From positions 496,001 through 560,000 of the forward strand of contig NZ_JBHRSZ010000002.1 of the NCBI RefSeq assembly GCF_042646085.1: a stretch of DNA of 64,000 nt, read 5' to 3'. A program made the translations under genes and the position numbers. Below the pieces are notes generated by a model, which had not been told where the DNA came from, did not search any database, and saw only the letters and a list, made by a program, of their open reading frames with translations. Source of the DNA: Litoribrevibacter euphylliae (GTDB taxonomy: Bacteria > Pseudomonadota > Gammaproteobacteria > Pseudomonadales > Litoribrevibacteraceae). This document shows positions 34,212 to 43,815 of the stretch, piece after piece (position 1 is the first letter of the stretch; every line of letters starts with the position of its first letter).

Positions 34212-35006
34212 TTAAGCAAACTCAGGATGCTCAACCTTCTTCCCTTCTAGCACTTCAGACAACTCAACAAACTGCTGAGTCAATTTATGTTTAGGGTCGA
34301 TATGAATCAAAGGACGATTCTTCTGGTGGGACTCCTTCATCTTCACCGAACTGGTAAGATAGACAGGCAATACTGGTAACCCTTCTTCAATCAATTCCTT
34401 GATTAACTGTTGTGGCAAACTTGCACGAGGCTGGAACTGATTAACGATGATACCTTCAATCTTGAGCTCATCATTATGATCTTCTTGGATTTCTTGAATT
34501 TCCATACCCAAGCTGTATAGCGCTTTTCGGGAGAAGTCGTCACAATCGAAAGGAATTAAACACTTATTACAAGCAATCAACGCCGATTGCGTATAGAAGT
34601 TCAGAGCAGGCGCAGTATCAACAAAAATACGATCGTATTTACGCTCTAACGCTTTAAGTGCATCGCGTAACTTATAAATCTTATGCTTGGCTTCAAGTTT
34701 ACGCTCAAGGTGTTCTAATTCAGGGCTTGAAGCAATTACATCCAAATTTTCATACGGCGATGGCGTAATGAAATCTTCAGGCTTCTTATTGAATACTTTA
34801 AACGACAACACTTGCTCAAAGTATTGCGCAATATTGTTCTCGCATTCAGTAGAAGATTTACCCAACAGATAATGCGTAGTATTGCCCTGCACATCTAAAT
34901 CAATAACCAAGGTTTTGTAACCCTGCTGAGCGCTAATCGCAGCCAAATTACAGGTGATACTGGATTTCCCTACTCCGCCTTTCTGATTAAATACGACTCG
35001 ACGCAT
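34212..35006 (-). CDS. orphan ParA-family ATPase
   Basis: This is a 264-residue ParA/Soj-type ATPase. The deviant Walker A box is KGGVGKSS (residues 9-16), Walker A' lies in LVIDLDVQGNTT, and Walker B in DRIFVDTAPALN. The N-terminus starts straight at the nucleotide site, with no HTH extension, so it is ParA type Ib-like. Such proteins position DNA, chemoreceptor arrays, granules or other cargo. No parB or parS was recognised nearby and the flanks are unrelated, so this is a stand-alone member whose cargo is unknown. Confidence 0.9.
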   Translation of the reverse strand: MRRVVFNQKGGVGKSSITCNLAAISAQQGYKTLVIDLDVQGNTTHYLLGKSSTECENNIAQYFEQVLSFKVFNKKPEDFITPSPYENLDVIASSPELEHLERKLEAKHKIYKLRDALKALERKYDRIFVDTAPALNFYTQSALIACNKCLIPFDCDDFSRKALYSLGMEIQEIQEDHNDELKIEGIIVNQFQPRASLPQQLIKELIEEGLPVLPVYLTSSVKMKESHQKNRPLIHIDPKHKLTQQFVELSEVLEGKKVEHPEFA

Positions 35007-35239
35007 TTACCCTGTCCTCTGAGTTAAATTCTACTGGTGATTTTGCGATCACATTTTAGTCTAAAGAAACCAACGGGTCGACTGAAACCACGTCATATCT
35101 GGCTTTTCTCGACAAGATTACGTTTTTTATCACAAATTACTGTAAGAATCTGGCTTATCCTTAAAGCAATTGCTTTAATAGCCGATCTAAACAATACTCT
35201 ATCTAACTTTATCTGATTCAACACCATGGAGCTAAGGGA

Positions 35240-36157
35240 GTGACCTCCATTCCTGCAATTTTATATAAGTACGCTGATCTGGAGACGGCGCATAAAATTA
35301 TCGACACCAAGACTCTACGATGGCTTTCTCCGTATCAACTGCCTGAGCCATTTGCGGTGAATTCTGCTAAGTCGTTGATGATCAAAGATGACATCCTAAC
35401 GGATGCTTTGGCGAAGTTTGTCGCCAGTATGATTTTTACCCATTCGCTTCCTTTCAAAGACACTACTAATCCGATTGTAAAAGCAATTATCCGCTGGCGA
35501 TCTACTGACCGTTTTGACTCCGAAGAGGAAGCACGATCAGTCCTGAATGACTTGCTGCAAAGCACCATCATCAAGCAACAAGAAAAAAATCAGGAAATGC
35601 TAGAGCATTGGGACTACTACCTCGATCACCTGCGTATTTTATGCCTCGGCGATAAACCGGATAACCTAGCGTTGTGGCAAACCCATGGCAGCAATCATAC
35701 AGGCGTCGCGTTTGGATTTGACGTAGACCCTCAACATGATGATGGTGCACCTCAAAAGCCATCCAAAGTGAAGTACGCTGAACAACGACCTGTACTTACG
35801 GATATGAGAGCACAGATCGAAGACATTTTAGGTATCCGTCGCCTAGAACCTCAAAGTATGTTTGCAACCCAATTTTTGGTTAAGTCAAAAACATCAATTG
35901 CTGAGCAAGAATGGCGTTGTCTGAGAGTGTTACCTGAGCAACAAGTTATGCAGTCGGATGATAAGACACACAGCGACTTCACCTTTAACCTGGAAAACCT
36001 AAAGCGTGTGTATTTAGGTTCAGCCATGTCTTCAGACGATAAAATCCAACTGATGAACCGTATCAAAGAAGAGTTGCCGCACACTGATATCTACTCATGT
36101 ACTCCTAATATGAATCAATTCTCTTTGAAGTTGGAAAAGATCCATACCGGGAAATAA
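35240..36157 (+). CDS. DUF2971 family protein
   Basis: This is a 305-residue soluble protein of the DUF2971 type: ILYKYADLETAHKIIDTKTL, then RWLSPYQLPEPFAVNS at the N-terminus; LALWQTHGSNHTGVAFGFDV in the middle; and a C-terminal LKRVYLGSAMSSDDK. The family is widespread, patchy in distribution and of unknown function. GTG 35240 is the start, with GGAG eight bases upstream. The next gene (DUF945) starts 13 bp after its stop, so the two are likely co-transcribed. Confidence 0.8.
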   Translation: MTSIPAILYKYADLETAHKIIDTKTLRWLSPYQLPEPFAVNSAKSLMIKDDILTDALAKFVASMIFTHSLPFKDTTNPIVKAIIRWRSTDRFDSEEEARSVLNDLLQSTIIKQQEKNQEMLEHWDYYLDHLRILCLGDKPDNLALWQTHGSNHTGVAFGFDVDPQHDDGAPQKPSKVKYAEQRPVLTDMRAQIEDILGIRRLEPQSMFATQFLVKSKTSIAEQEWRCLRVLPEQQVMQSDDKTHSDFTFNLENLKRVYLGSAMSSDDKIQLMNRIKEELPHTDIYSCTPNMNQFSLKLEKIHTGK

Positions 36158-36170
36158 AGACCATCACTGA

Positions 36171-37403
36171 ATGCCTCTGAATAAAAAGCTTCTTATTTCC
36201 CTCATTGGGTGCACTCTGCTCATCCTATTAGTTACGCCAGGTGTGTTAGGCACACTGGCCAAACACTATATAGAACGAGCGGTTTACCTGAGTAACTTAA
36301 ACACAGCATTAACCATCGAACTGGAAGAATACCAACAATCTTGGTTCAGCAGTCGCTTTGTGATTAATGTTTATACAGAGGATGAATTTGAAGAAACCTT
36401 AGTCCCCATTGGTAGCTTCCCCGCCATTTTAAAACACGGACCACTGACCTTCGTAAATCACCAACCCGGTATTGGTGCCTTCTATCTCTACAGTAACAGC
36501 CTAAAAGAAGCGAATTTAAGTACTCCCTATATTGGCTACGCGAGAGCTGGTTTTTTGGGAACCGTTGAACTGAACATCAACGTAGACTTACACGCTTTAA
36601 GTCAGTCTTATGAATATTCTCAACTTGAAACTACCGGACTCAAACTAAGTCCATTAATTCTCTCCATCGACAGTAATTTTGAGTTCGAACAGATCAACTA
36701 CAAAATTCTGTGGCCCGGTTTCAAAGGCCAACATAATCCTCGTAATGCCTATGTCGAGGATGTCCTACTGACTGGCCATATGAATCGAATCAGTGACGAA
36801 CACTGGCAAGGAAGCTCAACTGCGAACATCAAACAACTGACGTTCCCCTCTTCGGACTTTAAAGCCAACGATCTCCAGCTTACCTTAAAAAATTCCCTAA
36901 TCATCGACGAATCAAATCGCAGCACTCACATCCAATTGAGTGGACAAGCGGTCGAATTACAAAGCACTTGGAATCAATGGCGTGACGCCAAACTCGATAT
37001 TGATATTCAACGCGCAGACTTAACCGCCCTCTCAAGCCTTTACGATCTAGCTGAACGCGCCTATCTAGAGTTCGACTCTCCATTCGGTGAATACGCTCAA
37101 TTGGAATACATGGCAGCGCTACAAACCACTCTCCCCGCACTCTTTTCCGATAATGCGCAAGTGAATATCAACGACATCTCATTTGTAGATAAAGAATCAG
37201 GCGACAAAAAAAAGATCACAGGAACCATAGATTTCCCGGATTTACCTGAGTTTATGGACGAGCACTTACTCTCATTAATCGCAAAAGTGAACGGTACGAT
37301 TAAAAGTAAAAATGAAAGCTCGGGAGAAGAGAAAGAAATTCAGATTAAAAATGGTCGGCTGTCTGTCGACAACCAAGCCTTCGATTTCTCATTATTCAAT
37401 TAA
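36171..37403 (+). CDS. DUF945 (YdgA family) protein
   Basis: This is a 410-residue protein with an N-terminal membrane anchor (LLISLIGCTLLILLVTPGVL, residues 6-25) and a large periplasmic part rich in beta strands. Features of the YdgA/DUF945 family include the early IELEEYQQSWFSSRFVIN stretch (the family's YxRGWFxS pattern) and the GPLTFVNHQPGIGAF segment. The function is unknown. Its stop is 48 bp before the convergent purU, with an inverted repeat in between. Confidence 0.85.
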   Translation: MPLNKKLLISLIGCTLLILLVTPGVLGTLAKHYIERAVYLSNLNTALTIELEEYQQSWFSSRFVINVYTEDEFEETLVPIGSFPAILKHGPLTFVNHQPGIGAFYLYSNSLKEANLSTPYIGYARAGFLGTVELNINVDLHALSQSYEYSQLETTGLKLSPLILSIDSNFEFEQINYKILWPGFKGQHNPRNAYVEDVLLTGHMNRISDEHWQGSSTANIKQLTFPSSDFKANDLQLTLKNSLIIDESNRSTHIQLSGQAVELQSTWNQWRDAKLDIDIQRADLTALSSLYDLAERAYLEFDSPFGEYAQLEYMAALQTTLPALFSDNAQVNINDISFVDKESGDKKKITGTIDFPDLPEFMDEHLLSLIAKVNGTIKSKNESSGEEKEIQIKNGRLSVDNQAFDFSLFN

Positions 37404-37411
37404 GAAATCAT

Positions 37412-37443
37412 ATGAGCCTGAAGCCCTTAAGCTTCAGACTCAT
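37412..37443. terminator. probable bidirectional terminator hairpin
   Basis: ATGAG-C-CTGAAGC pairs with GCTTCAG-A-CTCAT (one mismatch) around a CCTTAA loop. T-runs are weak on both sides. It separates the convergent DUF945 and purU genes. Confidence 0.5.
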
Positions 37444-37451
37444 GGTTATCT

Positions 37452-38306
37452 TTAACTAAACACAACCGTCTTATTACCGTGAACAATCACACGGTCTTCC
37501 AAATGCCAGCGCAAACCACGCGCCAGAACATTTTTCTCTACGTCTTTACCTAAACGCACCATGTCTTCAACGGTATCGCGATGAGTAATGCGAATGACAT
37601 CCTGATCAATAATCGGCCCGGCATCCAGCACTTCCGTCACATAGTGACAGGTTGCACCAATCAATTTCACACCACGGTCCGCGGCCTGATGATAAGGACG
37701 AGCGCCCGCAAAGGATGGCAAGAAGCTGTGGTGAATATTGATGATGCGCCCAGGATGCGTGTGACACAATTCAGGCGGAAGAATCTGCATGTAACGGGCT
37801 AATACGACCGTATCCGCTTGGTATTGATCGATCAGACCAGACACCTCAGCAAACGCCGCAGGCTTGTCATTAGGATCAACAGGTACATGATGGAACGGAA
37901 TGTCATGCCACTCAACCATTGAACGTAAATGGTCGTGGTTAGCAATCACACACGCGATTTCACACGGTAATTCATTGCTGTGCCAACGATGTAGGATATC
38001 CGCCAAACAATGACTTTCTTTCGACGCCATTAGCACAACTTTTTTTGGCTTATGCGAATCTGAAATTCGCCATTTCATATTGTACTCATCCGCAATTGGC
38101 TGAAACTGCTTTTCAAATTCAGCCAAATCAAACGGTAAGGAATCCGCACGAATCTCATTTCGCATGAAGAACATCCCACTCGGACGATCTGCATGATGGT
38201 TCGCCTCGGTAATCCACCCATTTAAGCTGGATAGAAAACTACTGACTTTTGACACAATACCCACGCCATCAGGGCATGCAATAACTAATCGATAAACACG
38301 GTCCAT
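37452..38306 (-). CDS. purU: formyltetrahydrofolate deformylase
   Basis: This is a 284-residue protein with an N-terminal ACT domain (about 5-85; RLVIACPDGVGIVSKVSSFL) and a C-terminal formyl-transferase-like domain with INIHHSFLPSFAGARPY and HYVTEVLDAGPIIDQD holding the catalytic His and Asp. PurU hydrolyses 10-formyl-THF to THF and formate, balancing the one-carbon pool and supplying formate to PurT. The ACT domain fits the known glycine/methionine control of PurU. A purT gene lies 6.4 kb away. Confidence 0.96.
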   Translation of the reverse strand: MDRVYRLVIACPDGVGIVSKVSSFLSSLNGWITEANHHADRPSGMFFMRNEIRADSLPFDLAEFEKQFQPIADEYNMKWRISDSHKPKKVVLMASKESHCLADILHRWHSNELPCEIACVIANHDHLRSMVEWHDIPFHHVPVDPNDKPAAFAEVSGLIDQYQADTVVLARYMQILPPELCHTHPGRIINIHHSFLPSFAGARPYHQAADRGVKLIGATCHYVTEVLDAGPIIDQDVIRITHRDTVEDMVRLGKDVEKNVLARGLRWHLEDRVIVHGNKTVVFS

Positions 38307-38358
38307 GAATACAAACTCACAATTCTTAAGGTCTTACAAATATATAGGGATTAAAAAC

Positions 38359-38401
38359 AAAAACCCCAGCAGCCCGTAACTAACGTCCTGCTGGGGTTTT
38401 T
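38359..38401. terminator. rho-independent terminator of fumarase gene
   Basis: AAAAACCCCAGCAG pairs with CTGCTGGGGTTTTT over 14 bp. On the minus strand it follows the fumarase stop at 38415 directly. Confidence 0.93.
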
Positions 38402-38414
38402 AAGAAGATATTAA

Positions 38415-39935
38415 CTATTTAACTTCAATAACTTCCGCAGCATGGATCTTCTCAAACCACTCTTGTGGCCCGGTCTGGTGAACAGACGTTCCGTTCACAT
38501 CCACTGCAACCGTTACCGGCATATCTTCAACATCGAACTCATAAATTGCTTCCATTCCCATCTCAGGGAAGGCAACAACTTCTGCGCCCTTAATAGCTTT
38601 CGATACAAGATACGCTGCACCACCAACGGCCATTAAATACGTTGCTTTATGCTTCTTAATCGCATCAATAGCAACCTGACCACGCTCAGCTTTACCGATC
38701 ATGCCCATCAAACCAGTGGTTTCAAGCATGGTATCGGTGAACTTATCCATACGCGTTGAGGTTGTCGGGCCAGCAGGGCCAACCACTTCGTCACGAACAG
38801 GATCAACCGGACCAACGTAGTAGATGAAGCGACCTTTCAGATCTACAGGTAGCTCTTCACCTTTCGCGATCATATCAACCATTTTCTTATGCGCGGCATC
38901 ACGACCGGTCAGCATTTTACCTGACAATAGAAGGGTTTCACCTGGCTTCCACTCTTCCATTTCTGATTGAGTAAGGGTGTCTAAATTCACTCGACGAACT
39001 GAATCACCGACTTCCCATGTAATTTCCGGCCAATCTTCCAACTTAGGTGGAGTTTGCAATGATGGACCAGAACCATCCAATTCAAAGTGTGCGTGACGTG
39101 TCGCAGCACAGTTAGGAATCATACAGATAGGCAGAGACGCCGCGTGCGTTGGGTAGTCCATGATTTTAACGTCAAGCACAGTTGTCAAACCACCAAGACC
39201 TTGAGCACCAATGCCCAACTTATTCACCGCATCCATGATTTCAAGACGCAACTCTTCTACACGATTTTGAGGTCCGCGCTCACGAAGTTCGTGAATATCG
39301 ATCGGATCCATCAAAGATTCTTTAGCCATCACTGCCGCTTTTTCAGCGGTACCACCAATACCAATACCTAGCATGCCCGGTGGACACCAGCCTGCCCCCA
39401 TAGTTGGAACAGTTTTCACAACCCAATCAACGATACTGTCAGATGGATTCAACATCACCATCTTAGATTTGTTTTCAGAACCACCACCTTTAGCAGCTAC
39501 TTGCACGTCTACGGTATTCCCAGAAACGATCTGAGTGTGAATAACCGCAGGTGTGTTGTCCTTCGTGTTCTGACGCTTACCTGCTGGATCAGCCAGGATA
39601 GAAGCACGAAGTACATTGTCCGGATGCGTATACGCACGGCGAACACCTTCGTTAATCATATCTTCAAGACTCATTTCTGCGTCCCACTGAACGTCCATAC
39701 CCACTTTTACGAATACGGTTACGATACCTGTATCCTGACATAGCGGACGCTTACCTTCGGCACACATACGTGAGTTAATAAGAATCTGCGCCATCGAGTC
39801 TTTGGCGGCTTGCGATTCTTCTCTCTGATAGGCTTCATGAACCGCATCAATAAAATCTTTGGGATGGTAGTAAGAAATGTACTGTAGCGCATCGGCAACG
39901 CTATCGATTAAATCATCCTGACGAATTACAGTCAT
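38415..39935 (-). CDS. fumarate hydratase, class I (4Fe-4S)
   Basis: This is a 506-residue single-chain class I fumarase. Three cysteines fit the 4Fe-4S cluster: Cys66 in PLCQDTG, Cys184 in GWCPPGML and Cys276 in PNCAATRH. N-terminal and C-terminal fumarase domains are fused, as in E. coli FumA/FumB; RVRRAYTHPDNVLRAS-like sequence (VRRAYTHPDNVLRAS) and GPTTSTRMD are present. It converts fumarate to malate in the TCA cycle and is oxygen- and superoxide-sensitive. It is monocistronic, with AGAGG upstream of the ATG. Confidence 0.96.
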   Translation of the reverse strand: MTVIRQDDLIDSVADALQYISYYHPKDFIDAVHEAYQREESQAAKDSMAQILINSRMCAEGKRPLCQDTGIVTVFVKVGMDVQWDAEMSLEDMINEGVRRAYTHPDNVLRASILADPAGKRQNTKDNTPAVIHTQIVSGNTVDVQVAAKGGGSENKSKMVMLNPSDSIVDWVVKTVPTMGAGWCPPGMLGIGIGGTAEKAAVMAKESLMDPIDIHELRERGPQNRVEELRLEIMDAVNKLGIGAQGLGGLTTVLDVKIMDYPTHAASLPICMIPNCAATRHAHFELDGSGPSLQTPPKLEDWPEITWEVGDSVRRVNLDTLTQSEMEEWKPGETLLLSGKMLTGRDAAHKKMVDMIAKGEELPVDLKGRFIYYVGPVDPVRDEVVGPAGPTTSTRMDKFTDTMLETTGLMGMIGKAERGQVAIDAIKKHKATYLMAVGGAAYLVSKAIKGAEVVAFPEMGMEAIYEFDVEDMPVTVAVDVNGTSVHQTGPQEWFEKIHAAEVIEVK

Positions 39936-40281
39936 GAGAACCTCTTATCAGCTAACAAATAGTTTTAATGCACTTATTTAATTGGCACTTTTTTACTAAT
40001 GGTCTGCTCAAGCACTGAATTGTTTCTGTAGTAGAAGGCCTGAAGCATAGAACGTGTGAAAGGCCGCAGATTGTACATTATTTAACAAAAGAAAGCATAA
40101 ACTTGAGCAAAAAGAAGCTAAGTTATATGTAATTCTTAGACACAGTGTTCAACTTCCCTTAACAAAAAGGAACGAATCATAAATGTCCCTAACGCAATAA
40201 CGTGTTAGTTTTTACTATTAATAATTATATCAGCATTTAATTTAGCTTAACTCTCATAACAACTATTAAAACAGAGTAATC
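39936..40281. other. AT-rich divergent control region
   Basis: About 345 bp separate the fumarase start from the GGDEF gene. The sequence is AT-rich. A TACAAT element on the minus strand near 40072-40077 could be a -10 for fumarase, but no good -35 accompanies it. No ORF or RNA structure of note was seen. Confidence 0.4.
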
Positions 40282-41487
40282 ATGAGTAAGACTTCCGTAG
40301 CTTTGAGCGATGACGTTCACAGCAAACAAAAAGTACGTATGAAGCGATTAATGATGGGCTTTGCCGCCTACATTGTTTGCGGCACCATTGTGTGGTTGTA
40401 CTTTTTAACCAATCAAACGGAAGGCACCAGCATTATAGAGATTGGTATTGCATCGGCCTTTTCACTGATCATCCAGGCTACTTTTTATTATCTCATCAAA
40501 AGCAATATCAACTTAAAGTTTAAAGACCCGTCTCTGACTATCCAACAAATGATCCCAGGCTTTCTGTGGGTCACCTACTTGCTGTCGATTACACAGTCTG
40601 TTCGAGGCGTCGTCTTAGTTCTCTATTTTGTTATTCTGATGTTTGGTATTTTCCGCCTCACCGCCAGACAGTACCTCGCTCTTTCTGTATTAGCCCTGTC
40701 AGGCTACGGATTAGTCATAGCAAACGATATTGCAACTAATGCCTCGCACTTCAATTTAACACTCAACTTAGTACAGTGGACTGTGCTTGGTATTCTATTA
40801 GTTTGGTTCTCTTATTTTGGTCATGAAGTTCATGCACTCAGAAACGAAAATAAAATCAAAAAAGCGCAACTGATTCGCAAGCACATGGAGATAGAACGTC
40901 AGCGCGATGAGATTCATCGTACCAATAACGAATTACAAGTAGTGCTCTCGAAACTTAGCACTCAAGCGATCACAGACGAATTAACTGGCTTACCAAATCG
41001 ACGTCACTTCGCCGATTGCTTACAGCCCTATATTGATCAAGCAAAAGACGACAGTGAATTCTCGATCTGCTTACTCGATCTGGATCACTTCAAACAAATC
41101 AATGATACCTACGGGCATAACGCAGGCGACCTAGTACTTCAGCAATTTGCTGATACTGCCAAGAAGTGCTTACGCAAAAACGACTTGCTGGCTCGTTACG
41201 GTGGTGAAGAGTTTATTCTGTTCCTACCAAGAGCTGATAAATACGCAGCGATGGAATGTGCTGAAAGAATTCGCACCGAATTTGCTAAGGTGGTGTTTCA
41301 TGATTTACCTGGCTCACCGAGCTTTACTTTATCCGTCGGTGTAACCATCTTCCTTCCAAAGAAAGATCATATGAAGTCGGAGAATTTAATTTCTCGTGCC
41401 GATGCGGCACTTTATAACGCTAAGAAACGAGGCAGAAATCAAGTGGTGCTTGCAGAACCTGCCTACAAACACCACTTTGCTGCGTAG
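40282..41487 (+). CDS. membrane diguanylate cyclase (GGDEF)
   Basis: This is a 401-residue protein with six hydrophobic helices in residues 22-180 (an unassigned membrane sensor), a short coiled coil (about 183-225; RKHMEIERQRDEIHRTNNEL) and a GGDEF domain (about 228-393). Catalytic motifs are intact: DLDHFKQINDTYGHNAGD and YGGEEF (307-311). The I-site RKND (298-301) is present, so product inhibition is expected. It is a predicted active c-di-GMP synthase and stands alone between divergent fumarase and convergent trmH. Confidence 0.93.
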   Translation: MSKTSVALSDDVHSKQKVRMKRLMMGFAAYIVCGTIVWLYFLTNQTEGTSIIEIGIASAFSLIIQATFYYLIKSNINLKFKDPSLTIQQMIPGFLWVTYLLSITQSVRGVVLVLYFVILMFGIFRLTARQYLALSVLALSGYGLVIANDIATNASHFNLTLNLVQWTVLGILLVWFSYFGHEVHALRNENKIKKAQLIRKHMEIERQRDEIHRTNNELQVVLSKLSTQAITDELTGLPNRRHFADCLQPYIDQAKDDSEFSICLLDLDHFKQINDTYGHNAGDLVLQQFADTAKKCLRKNDLLARYGGEEFILFLPRADKYAAMECAERIRTEFAKVVFHDLPGSPSFTLSVGVTIFLPKKDHMKSENLISRADAALYNAKKRGRNQVVLAEPAYKHHFAA

Positions 41488-41496
41488 CAGAAAGAA

Positions 41497-42192
41497 TTAG
41501 TCTTCTTTATTAGGAACGTCTCTGACACTTTGAGACCACTGAGCAGCATTCTCAATGTCGCCTTCTTCGTTCAGTGCCGGATAAGGCAACTTCTTGTTAT
41601 CACAGAACTTCGCTACTTGTGGATGTGCCCAGCGAAATAGCGTCTGTTGATATTCTTCCGGATCAAGACTCAATTTATCAAACATCCCAGCGGCGTCACG
41701 TTGACGCTGGGCTTCACTTAAAATGATTGCGGCTGCAACGGATACGTTGAACGACTCCACCATGCCTTGCATTGGGATCACTACATGCTCATCACACATA
41801 TCCGCAGACTCATCAGACACACCGAAAAGCTCCTGCCCCAATAACAAAGTCGTTGGTTGAGTGTAATCATAATCCCTGAAATCAATGGCACGATCCGAGA
41901 AGTGCGCCGCAATGACCTTACGACCTTCTTTCTTTTGTAACTCAATGGCTTCTTGTGACGTTTGATGAGAATGGACCGTCACCCAACGATCACTGCCGGA
42001 TGCCGTTTTGCTGTAACGACCAAATTGATCATGAGGCCAAACCATATGAAGATGAGCCACGCCCATTGCATCACAAGTTCGGACAATCGCCGCAATATTG
42101 TGAGGCTTGTGTACGTGATCCGTTAACACTCTAAGATCAGGCTGTCTGCGGCTTAAGGTGTGTTGTAATTTGGCAAAACGTTCAGGGGTCAT
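41497..42192 (-). CDS. trmH: tRNA (guanosine(18)-2'-O)-methyltransferase
   Basis: This is a SPOUT methyltransferase of 231 residues. The start MTPERFAKLQHTLSRRQPDL and VHKPHNIAAIVRTCDAMGV align with TrmH, and knot motifs LLLGQELFGVSDE and IPMQGMVESFNVSVAAAI contain the SAM-binding loops. A C-terminal helical extension is also TrmH-like. TrmH methylates the ribose of G18 in the D-loop of tRNAs. The frame continues upstream to 42243, but ATG 42192 matches the family start. It converges with the GGDEF gene, 9 bp apart with no terminator between. Confidence 0.95.
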   Translation of the reverse strand: MTPERFAKLQHTLSRRQPDLRVLTDHVHKPHNIAAIVRTCDAMGVAHLHMVWPHDQFGRYSKTASGSDRWVTVHSHQTSQEAIELQKKEGRKVIAAHFSDRAIDFRDYDYTQPTTLLLGQELFGVSDESADMCDEHVVIPMQGMVESFNVSVAAAIILSEAQRQRDAAGMFDKLSLDPEEYQQTLFRWAHPQVAKFCDNKKLPYPALNEEGDIENAAQWSQSVRDVPNKED

Positions 42193-42332
42193 CCAACAAC
42201 TTCTCTTTTTGTGCGCCTCTATCAAAAAACCTTCTAGAAGCACGAATCTATGAGGAATAATTTAAGGCTGCGAATTATACCCAATAAAGAATGCATTGCT
42301 AACTGGGAGCCAAGCAGAGAAAAAAAGAACAC

Positions 42333-43034
42333 CTACTCTTTCAGTTTAAGATGGCTGGTATCAGGCACCTCAACTTCTTTTTCTGGTTCAGGCTCAACTA
42401 AATAGCCATCCATCGGCTTGACCGTCAGATGATCGGTATCCGGAGCTTCAACAGGTTCCTCTTTAGATTCAGGAAGAATCAAGCTTCCAGTCGGAGCAAT
42501 GGATAAATCTCCCACACTCTGCTGGTCACCTTGCTTCTTATCTTTCTCCGTAGCTGTTGCTGAAACCTGTTCTGGCGGCTTTTCATCAGAATGTTTTAAC
42601 GCCTCCATAGCCGCCTGAACTTCCTCAGAGGATGCTTCGGAAACCTCAGGAACGGGAATGCCAATCGGTTCGGCCTCTTTGACTTTCTCGACACGCTCTA
42701 CTCTTTCATGCTTACGCTCTTCATGAGCTTTTGCGACTGCCGACATAGAAGGTTTAGAAAAATCCTTCGCCATAAAAGAGGCTGGATTTTGAGGCTTAGG
42801 CGCTTCCTTCTTCTGAACAGAACGAATTTCAGCCTGAGCACCCGCTTTATTCATCGCAGCGAGATATTTCTGAGCTGTCGCCTCATCCAAGCCGCCTTTA
42901 ATGACCACTGTTTTCCCAGAAAACAACGCATTCAATTTGGCGTCATCCGCTTTGAACATCCGCCCTACATTGGCTCGAACTTCCTGCTCATCGGCACCTT
43001 CAATCACTTTACCCTGAAAAATGACTTCAAACAC
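42333..43034 (-). CDS. conserved protein with C-terminal acidic HL repeats
   Basis: This is a 233-residue soluble protein. Residues 1-75 form a small ferredoxin-like or tRNA-binding-like module (FEVIFQGKVIEGADEQEVRA; FSGKTVVIKGGLDEATAQKY), a unit I recall at the start of various gammaproteobacterial proteins. Residues 76-165 are a charged, probably disordered linker. The tail (about 176-233) contains four loose repeats: IAPTGSLILPE, APDTDHLTVKP, GYLVEPE and VPDTSHLKLKE. The start is GTG. The function is unknown; the repeats look like short linear binding motifs. Confidence 0.7.
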   Translation of the reverse strand: MFEVIFQGKVIEGADEQEVRANVGRMFKADDAKLNALFSGKTVVIKGGLDEATAQKYLAAMNKAGAQAEIRSVQKKEAPKPQNPASFMAKDFSKPSMSAVAKAHEERKHERVERVEKVKEAEPIGIPVPEVSEASSEEVQAAMEALKHSDEKPPEQVSATATEKDKKQGDQQSVGDLSIAPTGSLILPESKEEPVEAPDTDHLTVKPMDGYLVEPEPEKEVEVPDTSHLKLKE

Positions 43035-43222
43035 AACTCATACCCATAAAAAAGATCTATTTAACAACAGTTTAATTCCATTTAGAGGATCTCGCGACTC
43101 TTTCGTCAGAATGATACGAAGATGAAAAAAAGATCTAGGTCAATAACAACAAAAAAATGGGGTCTATACTGGAAAGATAATAATCAAAAACCTCTATAGA
43201 ACGCGCCAACAAGGAACCCGAT

Positions 43223-43645
43223 ATGAGTATCGAATCCATAAAAGTAAGATCGTGCATGGATGAAAGTATTTTACCTCTCACCCCAGATACGCCTTTGATC
43301 GTCGCGACCACCGCCTTATGCAAAAATAAACTGACGGGCTTACCTGTGGTCGACAAATCCCTGAAAGTGATTGGGTTCTTGTCTGAACAAGATTGCATCG
43401 GAAAAATCTTGAACGAAAGCTTTTACGGATACTCAGATGCCGTGGTCAAAGATGTCATGCAAAGCGACATAGTGAGTATTTCTCCAGAAACCAGCATTAT
43501 CGATCTAGCTCAACAAATGAAAAGCAATCGACCAAGAGTTTACCCCGTTGTGGAAAACGAACGACTGTTAGGGGTAATCAGCCGAACGGATGTACTGACA
43601 GCACTTAAACTCCATATTAAACAAATGAAATCGACTCATATTTAA
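43223..43645 (+). CDS. two-CBS-domain protein
   Basis: This is a 140-residue protein made almost entirely of a CBS pair (Bateman module): CBS1 about 8-68 (GLPVVDKSLKVIGFLSEQDC) and CBS2 about 76-133 (DIVSISPETSIIDLAQQM; RVYPVVENERLLGVISRTD). Such modules bind AMP, ATP or SAM. There is no attached effector domain, so it probably regulates a partner protein. AAGGAA provides a ribosome binding site. Confidence 0.9.
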   Translation: MSIESIKVRSCMDESILPLTPDTPLIVATTALCKNKLTGLPVVDKSLKVIGFLSEQDCIGKILNESFYGYSDAVVKDVMQSDIVSISPETSIIDLAQQMKSNRPRVYPVVENERLLGVISRTDVLTALKLHIKQMKSTHI

Positions 43646-43687
43646 TGAATACTTGAAACAAAATTCACCCCTGAAGATTCTGGACAA

Positions 43688-43733
43688 CGCCCATATTAGC
43701 CGACATTATTATCGGCCAATATGGGCGCTTTTA
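43688..43733 (+). terminator. rho-independent terminator of the CBS gene
   Basis: CGCCCATATT-A-GCCGA pairs with TCGGC-C-AATATGGGCG around an eight-base loop, followed by CTTTTA. Confidence 0.82.
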
Positions 43734-43815
43734 TATGTGCAGTGATGAGCGCTTTCAGCGTTTAAAAACAATTTCATGGTTCAGTCAAAGCAGAACAATC
43801 AAGGAAGAACAATCC

